Below, piece after piece: positions 45,788 to 54,945 of a stretch of 64,000 bases of DNA. Under the pieces are notes generated by a model, which ran no database searches, was not told the DNA's origin, and was given only the letters and a program-made list of their open reading frames with translations. Source of the stretch: Beijerinckia mobilis (GTDB lineage Bacteria; Pseudomonadota; Alphaproteobacteria; Rhizobiales; Beijerinckiaceae); the NCBI RefSeq assembly GCF_000745425.1, contig NZ_JQJH01000002.1, forward strand, positions 248,001-312,000, given 5' to 3'. The position numbers and the translations under genes were made by a program. Numbering within the stretch: position 1 is the first letter of the stretch; every line of letters starts with the position of its first letter.

Positions 45788-46469
45788 TGAATTGGGTCTC
45801 CGCCAAGGAGAAGGTTCATCCTGTTCGACCGAAAGAGCCGGAGACCGGCCATGCTTCAGCTTCCATCGTTCCTGAATGTCTTATATCAAGATTCCTTGAT
45901 CAGAATAGGTCGTGATCAATGAGGCCGGCTCGAGAGCCGCCATTAATCCCGTTTGGAACGAAAACTCCGGATGCAAATCCCGATCTGCAGAATCCTTCGG
46001 GGGGTCGGGTCGACTCGTTTGCATTCTCTTAATGCAATTTCGTAATATTGGCCAATTGCTCATCTGGCCATAGTTGCGGAGCTTGGTTCAGGCTGCAAGC
46101 CTTGCAGTTCAAATCCTGAAGCGTTTGCCGACCGCTTCCAATCGCTTTGCGATTCTATTGCTTTGAAAATTCTTGGTTTTTGAGCAGAGCGTTTCCGGAA
46201 AGAGGTGAAACGCTTGGGACTGCCGTTCTCGTCAGCCTCGCGTAATTTGGCGGCTGCTCTGTATAATTCTTCGTTCCGGCCGCTGCTCTGCTTATGATCT
46301 CCTCGATGACGCCGCGCCGTGCTAAAAGGCGTTTCGATGAGGGGCCGTTCGCGCGCCAGTGGATGGCTCCGTTGGCAATGCGATCTTTTCAAAATATCGG
46401 ACCAAGCGGCGGTTCATTCACGTCGAAAGGGTTCTCGCCAGCCAAACTCTGTTCAGGACTTTGCAAGAC
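45788..46469. other. Intergenic region with repeat remnants
   Basis: No gene is supported. At 46188-46214 the arms AGCGTTTC and GAAACGCT form an inverted repeat like the GGAGCGTTTCGGA element near 32.15 kb. Another nested inverted repeat (CTGCAAG/CTTGCAG inside TTCAGG/CCTGAA) lies near 46086-46124. No HigB-type toxin frame precedes the HigA-like gene. Confidence 0.45.
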
Positions 46470-46778
46470 ATGGCACATCCGGCCCGCAAGCCGAAACATC
46501 CAGGGCTCATTCTCCAGGACAGCTATCTCGCTGATCTCGGCATGAGCGGCGCGGCGCTTGCCGCCGCCTTACAGGTTCCGCCGGAGCGGATCGCCGAAGT
46601 GTTTCGCGGCAACGCGCCGGTGGATGCCGATCTCGCCATCCGCCTCGGTCTTTTCTTCGACAAGGACCCTTCCTTCTGGCTCAACCTGCAGCAGGCCTAT
46701 GATCTCGCCGAGGCACGCAGGCTCCATGATTATTCCGCCATTAAAAAGGCCGAGGCGCCGTCGAGCTTTTTTCCCTAA
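46470..46778 (+). CDS. HigA-family antitoxin-like XRE regulator, orphan
   Basis: This 102-residue HigA/VapI-type helix-turn-helix protein starts at the ATG at 46470. The HTH lies at about 26-55, and the FDKDPSFWLNLQQAYDLAEA segment near 64-83 is the diagnostic C-terminal helix of HigA antitoxins. Normally the toxin gene higB lies immediately upstream; about 680 bp of upstream DNA holds no such frame. It may therefore be a solitary regulator or the survivor of a lost toxin-antitoxin pair. A longer in-frame version from 46359 lacks family support. Confidence 0.8.
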   Translation: MAHPARKPKHPGLILQDSYLADLGMSGAALAAALQVPPERIAEVFRGNAPVDADLAIRLGLFFDKDPSFWLNLQQAYDLAEARRLHDYSAIKKAEAPSSFFP

Positions 46779-46808
46779 GATAGGGGCCGAGGGGGTGCTT
46801 GGGCCTGC

Positions 46809-47879
46809 CTATGCGAGAGGCGCAGGGCTCGCAAGATTGAACAGAAGCGTGACGCGTGTGCCGGGCTGAAGCGGTGCGACCTCCATCACGCCGCCGATAT
46901 TGGTGGCCATGGCCTTGATGATACGCGTCCCGAGACCGGTGCCTTTGACATGGATGTCCTTCTCCCAACCGATGCCATCGTCTTCGACAAAGAGCAGGGC
47001 CTGCGTTTCATCAATCCTCTTGATGCCAACCCTGATCTCTCCGTCTTCGCGATCCCGATAGGCATATTTCAGCGCATTGGTGACGAGCTCATTGACGATG
47101 ACACCAAGCGAAACGGCATGATCCGTCGGCAGAGGGATCCTTTCGCCGGAAAAATGGATCCTGTGGGTTTGGGCATCGCCCACGGTCGCCTGCAATTCCG
47201 CGAGCAGTCCGTCCAGATAGGCGTGGAGATCGACGATACGAACATCATGGGATGTATAGAGGCAGCGGTGTATATTGGCGATGGCGAGAATGCGGTTTTG
47301 CGTCTCGTCGAGTACATTGCGTAAAGTCATATCCTCAATATGTGTACTCTGCATGCGTACCATGGCGCTGACGAGAGCCAGGCTGTTGGCGACGCGATGA
47401 TTGACTTCCTTGAGCAATGTTTCCGCCCGTTCGAGTGCCCGCCGCGTTTCCTGTTCCGCACGTTCCTTTGCCGCTTGCAGCCTGCGCTTTTCGAGAGCCT
47501 GATACAGGACCGGAACGAGCAGCTGGAGGAAATCGCCGGAAACATCCTTCATGATGTAATCAGCGGCCCCGGCCTTCAATGCCTCGATGGCGACGCGCGG
47601 TTCTGCCGATGCGGTGACATAGACGACGGGAGGAGGGAAGGGGATGTCACTCATGGCCTGTAGAATATCGAGGCCGGTGCCAGTCGGGAGATGATGATCG
47701 AGGGCGATGATATCGAAACCGTCCTCGCGCAATCTTTTGAGACCCGTTTCACCATTCGGCGCAATCTCCACGATTAACCCGTTACGCTCGAGATTGCGCT
47801 GGATGAGCCGTGCCAATCCGGCGTCATCATCGATATAGAGAATTTTGACCGGCGCCGAATTCACGTCATCATCTCGCAA
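46809..47879 (-). CDS. REC-HWE/HisKA_2 hybrid histidine kinase
   Basis: This 356-residue cytoplasmic protein has an N-terminal receiver domain (about 10-125, phospho-acceptor Asp61 in ALDHHLPTG), a short coiled coil (about 126-155), a HisKA_2 dimerisation domain with His161 in KEVNHRVANSL, and a HATPase domain (about 250-350) with NELVTNALKYA and DDGIGW. It has no sensor or membrane segment, so its activity is probably set by phosphotransfer to its receiver. It lies with a single-domain response regulator and a CHASE3 kinase, all on the minus strand. Together they look like a phosphorelay. Confidence 0.88.
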   Translation of the reverse strand: MRDDDVNSAPVKILYIDDDAGLARLIQRNLERNGLIVEIAPNGETGLKRLREDGFDIIALDHHLPTGTGLDILQAMSDIPFPPPVVYVTASAEPRVAIEALKAGAADYIMKDVSGDFLQLLVPVLYQALEKRRLQAAKERAEQETRRALERAETLLKEVNHRVANSLALVSAMVRMQSTHIEDMTLRNVLDETQNRILAIANIHRCLYTSHDVRIVDLHAYLDGLLAELQATVGDAQTHRIHFSGERIPLPTDHAVSLGVIVNELVTNALKYAYRDREDGEIRVGIKRIDETQALLFVEDDGIGWEKDIHVKGTGLGTRIIKAMATNIGGVMEVAPLQPGTRVTLLFNLASPAPLA

Positions 47880-48030
47880 TTGGGGATACGTTGTCAGAGA
47901 GTGAATTCACCAGTGGAGGCATTCGTATCACATCCCTCCGAATGGTGGCAGATGCAGCAAAAGTGGGGTTGAGGATCGGATGCGGGACGCATCTTGTGCC
48001 GTTGTCTGCAAGAAGACCATTCCGCTGCGT

Positions 48031-48468
48031 CTATGGGATCTGCATGACGGACAGAAACAGGCCCAATTGCCGGATCGCATTCGAAAAATTCTCGTAATCA
48101 ACCGGCTTTGTAATATAGACATTGGCGCCCAGATCATAGCAGCGTTGAATCTCCCTCTGATCATCCGTCGTCGTGAGTACGATGACGGGCGCGCGTTTAA
48201 GCGACTCGCAAGATTTGACTTTCTGCAGAATATCGATGCCCGTCATATCCGGCAGGTTGAGGTCCAGGAGAATGAGCGGGGCCTGATTACTGTTCACCAT
48301 GCCCTGGCCATCGGGGCCGAGCAGAAAGGCGAGCGCCGGCGTGCCATGCGTGAATGCGCGGATCTCATTTCTGACACCCGCCCGGCGGATATTCTTTTCA
48401 ATGAGACGGGCATGCCCTTCGTCGTCTTCGATCATGATGATGAGAACGGGTTTTGCCTGGTCGTCCAT
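48031..48468 (-). CDS. Single-domain response regulator
   Basis: This 145-residue protein is only a receiver domain of the Rcp1-like type. It shows the acidic pair ED at 14-15, the phospho-acceptor Asp69 in LILLDLNLPD, the conserved Thr in VLTTTDD and Lys in ITKPVDY. With no output domain it should act by phosphotransfer or protein contact, most simply between the CHASE3 kinase upstream and the REC-HWE kinase downstream. It is about 190 bp after the CHASE3 kinase gene. Confidence 0.9.
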   Translation of the reverse strand: MDDQAKPVLIIMIEDDEGHARLIEKNIRRAGVRNEIRAFTHGTPALAFLLGPDGQGMVNSNQAPLILLDLNLPDMTGIDILQKVKSCESLKRAPVIVLTTTDDQREIQRCYDLGANVYITKPVDYENFSNAIRQLGLFLSVMQIP

Positions 48469-48657
48469 GCGTTATTATCCGGGAAATCACTGGAGGAAAC
48501 GGCTTGTCCACGATTGAGGACCGTCAGCGTGAAACCGGACAGAGAGGGCACGCCTTGGCAGTCCTGCCATTTCGTCATCTTGTGCCTTACATCATTGTCT
48601 GATGTTTGGCGAAGGAATCCATTTAAAAGGCTTTGCGTCGCCAAATCCGGGATCGGC

Positions 48658-50241
48658 CTATTCGAATTTTCTGGCCACCAAGGGCATGGTGATTTGGAAG
48701 ATGGAACCCTGGCCGAGTGTCGAGACGACCTTTATGTCTCCACCGAGACGGTGCAGCAAGGCGCGTACATGGGCGAGCCCTAATCCTTCGCCAGGCTGAT
48801 CCTGCGCGCCGGACCGGCGGAACAATTCGAAAATGCGTTCGTGGTCCTGGGGAGCGATGCCGCGGCCATTGTCCTCGACCTCGATGAGGACCCGTTTTCC
48901 CGAGACCTTACCGCGAATGGTGACATGCAGCGGGCGTGCCGGAATACGATATTTAATGCTGTTGTCGAGAAGATTGCCGAAAATCTGGTCGAGCGCCAAA
49001 CGATCGGAAATGACCACCGGCAGCCGGTTCTCGATCATGATGCCTTCGCCACCTTCCCCGAATTGATGCCGGATGGCTCCGACAGCCTGCTCACAAACGT
49101 GGTTCAGATCGACCGGCTCGGCGGTAAGGACGCGGCGGCCCTCGCGCGACAGTTTGAGGATCGTGTTGATGAGCCCGTCCATTTTTGTGGTGGAGGTGCG
49201 GATGAATTGGAGAGCCTCGGGCATTTCCTCGTGAATGACGAATTTGGCTTCGTCGAGGAGCGCCGGTAAAGAATCGTCTTTCCCTTTTTCCAGCTTCTCG
49301 ATGAATTCACGCAGGGTCGTGAGATTGGTGGAAAGTTCGCTCGTGAAACCCATCACATTGACGAGGGGGGCGCGCAGATCGTGGCTGACGATATAGGCGA
49401 AACGCTGAATCTCGCTGTTGGCGCGTAACAGATCGAGGGTCCGTTCCTCGACTTTCGCTTCAAGGGAATCATTCAGGATTTCGATGTCGCGCCGCGCGCT
49501 GATGATATTGTTGGTAAAGCGCAGGATAAGCCAGAAGACACCGGCGAGAACCAGGACGATGACCAGCGTGCTGCTGATCGTGACAAGGCGCAGGGCGAAT
49601 ACATTATCGTTCTGGCGCCGGAACCGTTCGTCGACGCGCCGATTTACATCAGTGTCGAGTTCGCCGACGAGCGTGCGCAAATTCTCCATTTGATAGAAGC
49701 CGCTGTTCGTCTTGACGAATTCGATGGCTTCTTGCCTTTTGCCGGCCTTCGTCAAGGCGATCGTTTCGCTCATCTCGTCCATCTTTCGCTGGCTTATCGT
49801 CACAAGGCGCGTGAAGAGTTCCTTGGTCCTCGGATTCTCTTGATAAACCGGATGGGTTTGCCGCAGCTTCTCGGGAAGCTGCTCTTTTGTGGCGTTGAAG
49901 GGTTCGAGGTAGCGTTCATCCTGGGTCAGGAGATAGCCACGCTGGCTCGATTCGGCATTTTGCAACAAGGTCAGGATTTGATTGGTCGTGGCCGCGCCGT
50001 CGCGCAGTCTGGAAAGATCGTTCATGTCATGATTGGTTGCGTTCAAGAGGATGAACGACGCCGCAACGATGATGAGCAGGCCGAGGCTGCCGATGACAAG
50101 AAGCAGGAGCGTGAGCGGGGAAAGCGGAGAATTGCGGTCGAGCACGGCGGGCAAAGCGGTTTGCTCTTGCTGCGGCATCCCCTGCGCCGGGACATTCTCC
50201 GGGTTCTTGGCTTGAGCCTCTGGGCTCGTGAAATCATTCAT
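48658..50241 (-). CDS. CHASE3-domain sensor histidine kinase
   Basis: This is a membrane sensor kinase of about 527 residues. Two membrane segments (about 43-67 and 217-241) enclose a periplasmic CHASE3 domain. A coiled coil then leads to a HisKA domain with His287 in YIVSHDLRAPL and a HATPase domain with NLLDNSIKY and DNGRGIAPQDHERIFELF. The Pro/Gln-rich N-terminal tail is cytoplasmic. The start at 50241 is preferred because it has an AAGGG site six bases upstream; 50247 is also possible, and a still longer frame lacks support. It is the only sensor in the three-gene signalling cluster. Confidence 0.9.
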   Translation of the reverse strand: MNDFTSPEAQAKNPENVPAQGMPQQEQTALPAVLDRNSPLSPLTLLLLVIGSLGLLIIVAASFILLNATNHDMNDLSRLRDGAATTNQILTLLQNAESSQRGYLLTQDERYLEPFNATKEQLPEKLRQTHPVYQENPRTKELFTRLVTISQRKMDEMSETIALTKAGKRQEAIEFVKTNSGFYQMENLRTLVGELDTDVNRRVDERFRRQNDNVFALRLVTISSTLVIVLVLAGVFWLILRFTNNIISARRDIEILNDSLEAKVEERTLDLLRANSEIQRFAYIVSHDLRAPLVNVMGFTSELSTNLTTLREFIEKLEKGKDDSLPALLDEAKFVIHEEMPEALQFIRTSTTKMDGLINTILKLSREGRRVLTAEPVDLNHVCEQAVGAIRHQFGEGGEGIMIENRLPVVISDRLALDQIFGNLLDNSIKYRIPARPLHVTIRGKVSGKRVLIEVEDNGRGIAPQDHERIFELFRRSGAQDQPGEGLGLAHVRALLHRLGGDIKVVSTLGQGSIFQITMPLVARKFE

Positions 50242-50679
50242 TTCCATCCCTTTCGCAACGCGAGGCGTCTGCCACGAGGCTTTCGCTTGGCCTGCGTCCT
50301 GAGATCGTTCCGGACGTGTGATTCGCGCAGGATTGAACCTGACGCGTGATCGTTCATTGAAGTCCGTATGGGCAATCGCGAAGGCGATCATTGCCGCAAA
50401 CTGGAGGGTTTCGCCTCCGGCAGCAAAGGATGCACGGGGGATGCCTTTTGGAATGTGTTTCGTCGTGACTGTTCCGGTCAGTGCCGGTTCAAAAATGCCT
50501 GTTGATCCATTAAGTACAATGGAGCCTGTCGGCGGGGAGAGCAGCTCTTCGCTGGCGCGTCAGTCCCTCGTAACGCCTGTGCCCCGTGAGAGGGCCTTCC
50601 AGATTGGCTAGCGATGGAAGCGAAAGGCCTCGGCGCGGGTTGAGGGCGCGGGTTGAGAAGGACTTCAGGAGGAGATGCC

Positions 50680-51261
50680 ATGAGCCAGGAGATTCAGGAA
50701 GCCGGATCAGCCGAGGCGGCGACAGCCGGTTCGACAAGCGCGATCATCGGCGTTGTAACCATTTCCGACCGCGCCTCGCTCGGCCTTTACGAGGATCGCA
50801 GTGGACCGGCGATCATCGCCTTTCTCGAGCGCGTGCTGGAAAGCCCCTTCGCCATTCTGCACAAGATCATCCCCGATGGCTTTGAATCGGTGCGCGATAC
50901 GCTGATCACGCTTGCCGACGAAGATCGTTGCGATCTCATCTTGACCACCGGCGGCACGGGCCCGGCACCGCGCGACCTGACGCCCGAGGCGACGGAAGCG
51001 GCGGCGCCACGCATTCTGCCCGGCTTTGGAGAGTTGATGCGTAAGGTCAGTCTCGATGAAGTGCCGACGGCGATCCTGTCACGCCAGATTGCCGCTCATC
51101 GCGGGCCCTGTCTCATCATCAATCTGCCGGGCAAGCCTGCGGCGATCGAGACCTGCCTGAAGGCGGTGTTTCCGGCCGTGCCCTATTGTCTTGATCTGAT
51201 CGGCGCCGCCCGGATCGAGACCAATCCCGCAGAGATCAGGGCATTCCGCCCGAAATCCTGA
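50680..51261 (+). CDS. Molybdopterin adenylyltransferase family protein (MogA/MoaB)
   Basis: This 193-residue protein of the MogA/MoaB family activates molybdopterin by adenylylation before molybdenum insertion. It shows VVTISDRASLGLYEDRSGP (about 26-44), the TTGGTGPAPRDLTPEAT loop (about 90-106) and the INLPGKPAAI segment. It has an N-terminal Gln/Ala/Ser-rich extension of about 20 residues. The ATG at 50680 has a strong AGGAGGAG ribosome binding site. No other molybdenum-cofactor gene lies nearby. Confidence 0.9.
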   Translation: MSQEIQEAGSAEAATAGSTSAIIGVVTISDRASLGLYEDRSGPAIIAFLERVLESPFAILHKIIPDGFESVRDTLITLADEDRCDLILTTGGTGPAPRDLTPEATEAAAPRILPGFGELMRKVSLDEVPTAILSRQIAAHRGPCLIINLPGKPAAIETCLKAVFPAVPYCLDLIGAARIETNPAEIRAFRPKS

Positions 51262-51528
51262 AATATTGGCCAAATGAGGGGGGCCGGGGCAGGGACGCCA
51301 GAATTTGGATACGAAGGTTCAGCCGCCTGAATAGCGATTCTCGGGGCAAAAATCCTTCATTGTGTCCAGTTTGAAGGGAAACGGGCCTGAAATTTTGTGA
51401 AAACCGACGCGGAAATCATCAAAATGGGCTCAAGTCCGCCTTTGGCTTGAGAATATTGAAGACGCCGGGCGTTCAAAATCGTATCACCCGCGTGAGCCTT
51501 TGTTTCAGGCCTGAGAGATTGTCTTCGC

Positions 51529-54036
51529 ATGCGCGCCTCGAAGCAGATCCAAGCCCCCACCGCCGAGGATCGGCTGGCCCAATTGGCCACCGCCTATCGG
51601 CCGCTGCCGTTCATTCCTGATGAATTCGTCGACGAATGGGGCAAGCCACGGCCGCATTGGGTAAAATTCCTGCGTTCGCTCGGCGATCTCAGCGATGATG
51701 AGATCGCCCATCGTTTCGCCGCCGCCGACCGGCATATTCATGAGTCGGGCGTCTCCTATCGTATCTATGGCGATCTCAGCGAACGGACCTGGCCGTTGAG
51801 CCATGTGCCGCTGCTGATCGAAGCCGACGAATGGCGCGAGATCGCCACCGGCATCTGCCAGCGCGTACGCCTTCTCGAGGCCATTCTGCAGGATATTTAC
51901 GGCGAGGGACGGCTCGTCGGTTCCGGCGCCCTTCCGGCGACGGCGATCACCGGCAGCGCGGATTACCTGCATCCGCTGCAGGGCGTGCGGCCACCGGGCG
52001 GCAAATATCTCTATCTCTATGCAGCCGATATCGGCCGCGGCCCCGATGGGCGCTGGTGGGTGCTCGGCGACCGCACCCAGGCACCGTCGGGCGCCGGTTA
52101 TGCGCTCGCCAATCGTCTCGTTCTGTCGCGCGCCTTTCCCGGCCTTTACGGGGATATGAACATCGAGCGCCTCGCCCCATTCTTTCAGGCGTTCCGGGAG
52201 GGACTCATCGGCATGGCGCGCCGGTCCGATCCGCGCATCTGCCTGCTCACGCCGGGGCCCTTCAACGAGACCTATTTCGAACAGGCCTATCTCGCCCGTT
52301 ATCTCGGTTTCCTGCTGGTCGAAGGCGGCGATCTCACCATGCGGGACGGTGAGGTGCATGTGCGCACGATCGCCGGCCTGAAACGCGCCGATGTGCTCTG
52401 GCGGCGCGTCGATTCGGATTTCTGCGACCCGCTCGAGCTCAATGCGCAATCGCGGCTCGGTGTGCCGGGTCTGATCGACAGTTTGCGTGAGGGCGGCGTG
52501 GTGGTTGCCAATGCGCTCGGCTCCGGAGTCCTCGAAGCGCCGGCCCTCATGAGCTTCATTCCGCGTCTCTGCCGCACGGTGCTCGGCGAGGAACTCGCCT
52601 TGCCGAATATCGCCACCTGGTGGTGCGGTCAGCCGCACGAGAGGGAAGATGTCATCAATTACATGGATGGCATGGCGATCACCGGCGCTTATGGCAATCC
52701 GGTGCTCGGCCGGCCGGCGCGCCAGCCCGTCGTCGGCATGACACTGACCCCGCAGGAAAAGGAACGGCTCGCCGCCGACATACGCCGGCGCGGTATCGAC
52801 TATGTTGGACAGGAGGTCGTCAATCTCTCGACGACGCCGGTCTGGGAGGATGGCCGCCTCGTGCCGCGCCCCTTCGTTCTGCGCGTTTACGCGGCTTGTA
52901 CGCCGAACGGCTGGAAGGTGATGCCCGGCGGTTTCTGCCGCATCTCCGACCGCGCCGACGCGCGCGCCGTCTCGATGGGTGAGGGCGTCCAATCCGCCGA
53001 TGTCTGGGTTATCGCCGACAAACCGGTGGAAATGGTGACATTGCTGCCGGATGATGACAGCGTGCGTATACGCCGTCTGATGGGCAATCTGCCCTCGCGC
53101 GCCGCTGACAATCTGTTCTGGCTCGGACGCTATCTCGAGCGTACGGAAGCGACCTTGCGCCTCGTACGCTGCCTTGCCGGCAAGCTGATGGATCCGGATA
53201 CACGCACCATCAATACGGGCCAGACGATCGATCGCGTTGGCGCTCTGTTGGTCGCCTGGGGCGCCGCGCCCGAAGAGCTCGAGGGCGACGCCTTCCTGCT
53301 CGTCGCTCAGGGACTCTATGGCAAGGAATATGGCTCGGTGGCGTCTCTCGTCGGCGAAAGCCGGCGCGCCGCTTCGTTTATCCGTGAGCGTCTTTCGCCT
53401 GATACTTGGCGGCTGATCAACGATCTCTACAGCGGGCTCACATTGGAACCGGCGGTGCCTGTGACCGAGGCGGATACGTTCGAGCGGGCCGATGCGGCGC
53501 TGCGCACCATCGCCGCGATCGCCGGCGTGTCGCTCGAAAATATGAACCGGGGCGCCGGCTGGCGTCTGCTCGATATGGGCCGCAGGGTGGAGCGGGGTAT
53601 CAATACCTGCCGGTTCTCGCGGCATTTCACCGGGCCGGAAGCGGCCGCCGATGATTTCAGCGTGCTGCTCGATCTCATCGACTCGCAGATCACCTATCGC
53701 ACGCGCTATCTTATGGGCGCCGCGCGGCATACAGTGCGCGACATGGCGGTGCTCGACCCCTATAATCCGCGCTCCGTCGCCTTCCAGATCGAGCGGCTCG
53801 ACGAACATTTGCAGAATTTGCCGTTGCTCAGCGATGACGGCATGCTGGAAGAACCGCGCCGCCGCGTCGTGAAACTCGCGGCGGGGGTGGCGACGGCACA
53901 GGCGGCGCATCTTGGCACTGACGAGATTTTCGAGATCGAACAATCGCTTCTCTGTCTCGCCGATGCGATCGCCACGCGTTATTTCCTGCAAGGTCCGCAT
54001 GCGGCGCGGGCCGACAAGACGAGCGGCCTCGCATGA
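51529..54036 (+). CDS. Circularly permuted ATP-grasp and alpha-E domain fusion
   Basis: This 835-residue cytoplasmic protein fuses two modules that are separate genes in many bacteria. Residues about 20-490 form a circularly permuted ATP-grasp ligase (DUF404/DUF407 type), with SGAGYALANRLVLSRAFPG and ERLAPFFQAFREGL segments. Residues about 522-825 form an alpha-E helical domain, beginning SRAADNLFWLGRYLERTEATLRLVR. ATP-grasp enzymes of this class are predicted to make peptide-like amide bonds; the product is unknown. Its stop overlaps the ATG of a transglutaminase-like gene, so the pair forms one functional unit. The ribosome binding site is weak. Confidence 0.88.
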   Translation: MRASKQIQAPTAEDRLAQLATAYRPLPFIPDEFVDEWGKPRPHWVKFLRSLGDLSDDEIAHRFAAADRHIHESGVSYRIYGDLSERTWPLSHVPLLIEADEWREIATGICQRVRLLEAILQDIYGEGRLVGSGALPATAITGSADYLHPLQGVRPPGGKYLYLYAADIGRGPDGRWWVLGDRTQAPSGAGYALANRLVLSRAFPGLYGDMNIERLAPFFQAFREGLIGMARRSDPRICLLTPGPFNETYFEQAYLARYLGFLLVEGGDLTMRDGEVHVRTIAGLKRADVLWRRVDSDFCDPLELNAQSRLGVPGLIDSLREGGVVVANALGSGVLEAPALMSFIPRLCRTVLGEELALPNIATWWCGQPHEREDVINYMDGMAITGAYGNPVLGRPARQPVVGMTLTPQEKERLAADIRRRGIDYVGQEVVNLSTTPVWEDGRLVPRPFVLRVYAACTPNGWKVMPGGFCRISDRADARAVSMGEGVQSADVWVIADKPVEMVTLLPDDDSVRIRRLMGNLPSRAADNLFWLGRYLERTEATLRLVRCLAGKLMDPDTRTINTGQTIDRVGALLVAWGAAPEELEGDAFLLVAQGLYGKEYGSVASLVGESRRAASFIRERLSPDTWRLINDLYSGLTLEPAVPVTEADTFERADAALRTIAAIAGVSLENMNRGAGWRLLDMGRRVERGINTCRFSRHFTGPEAAADDFSVLLDLIDSQITYRTRYLMGAARHTVRDMAVLDPYNPRSVAFQIERLDEHLQNLPLLSDDGMLEEPRRRVVKLAAGVATAQAAHLGTDEIFEIEQSLLCLADAIATRYFLQGPHAARADKTSGLA

Positions 54037-54923
54037 TTTACGAAGTGCGTCATGTCACGACCTATGCCTATGGTTCGACGGTCACTTTCTCGCATTGTCT
54101 CCTGCGCCTCCTGCCCAAGGACGGTCCGGGCCAGACGGTTTTCGTCACCGATCTCCTGATCGATCCGGCGCCCGCGCGGATCGAGGAACGTCTGTGTTTC
54201 TTCGGCAATAGGCTGACCTCGCTGACCATTGAGACTGCGCATCGCGCCTTGCGGGTCGAGGCGCGCAGCAGCGTTGAAGTGCGGCGCGATCCCCCGCCCG
54301 CCGAAAATCTCACGCGGGCCTGGGAGGATATTCGCGAGGAGGCTTTCGATACCTCGACGCTGGCGCCGGATTCCCCCGCGCATTTCCTGCATCCGAGCCG
54401 TTTCGTGCCTGCCTTCGAGCCTGCCGCCATTTATGCGAAGGAGAGTTTCGGCCGCGCCCGGCCGGTGCTCGCCGGTGCCGCCGAACTGATGTCACGCATA
54501 CGCGCCGATTTCCGCTATGACCCGAAGGCGACGATCATTTCGACGCCTTTGTCCGAGGCCTTCGAGAAACGCCATGGTGTCTGTCAGGATTTCGCCCATA
54601 TCATGATTGCCGGCCTGCGCGGCATTGGCCTGCCGGCGGCCTATATTTCCGGATACATCCGTACCATCCCGCCGCCGGGCCAGCCGCGCCTCGAGGGCGC
54701 CGATGCCATGCATGCCTGGGTCGCCGTCTGGTGCGGCGAGGAATGGGGATGGATTGGCCTCGATCCGACCAATGATATGATGATTGGCGATGATCATATC
54801 GTTCTCGCCAAAGGTCGCGATTATGCCGATATTTCGCCGGTCGCCGGTATCATTCTCGGTTCGCGCGAGCAGGATGTCGATGTATCCGTGGATGTCGTGC
54901 CGCAGGTGCAGGAAGAAGCCTGA
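54033..54923 (+). CDS. Transglutaminase-like cysteine peptidase family protein
   Basis: This 296-residue protein of the bacterial transglutaminase-like family has a visible Cys184-His227-Asp244 triad in HGVCQDFAHIM, AMHAWVAVW and IGLDPTND. The N-terminal part (about 1-130) is the beta-rich domain usual in this family. No signal peptide is present, so it acts in the cytoplasm. Translation is coupled to the ATP-grasp/alpha-E gene through a 4-bp ATGA overlap. In the predicted amidoligase systems this enzyme may cleave or transfer the peptide that the ATP-grasp partner builds; this is inference. Confidence 0.88.
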   Translation: MIYEVRHVTTYAYGSTVTFSHCLLRLLPKDGPGQTVFVTDLLIDPAPARIEERLCFFGNRLTSLTIETAHRALRVEARSSVEVRRDPPPAENLTRAWEDIREEAFDTSTLAPDSPAHFLHPSRFVPAFEPAAIYAKESFGRARPVLAGAAELMSRIRADFRYDPKATIISTPLSEAFEKRHGVCQDFAHIMIAGLRGIGLPAAYISGYIRTIPPPGQPRLEGADAMHAWVAVWCGEEWGWIGLDPTNDMMIGDDHIVLAKGRDYADISPVAGIILGSREQDVDVSVDVVPQVQEEA

Positions 54924-54945
54924 AGGAAAGCGGGTTCGTTTCAGA

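Noticed and set aside
46084-46135. A possible tRNA, because GTTCAAATCC resembles a T loop
   Set aside because: No acceptor stem, anticodon arm or D arm can be built around it; it is explained by nested inverted repeats.
51505-54000. An 831-codon open frame on the minus strand across the ATP-grasp/alpha-E gene
   Set aside because: It mirrors a well-supported family protein on the other strand. Long antisense frames are expected in high-GC genes with few stop codons, and its translation shows no domain.
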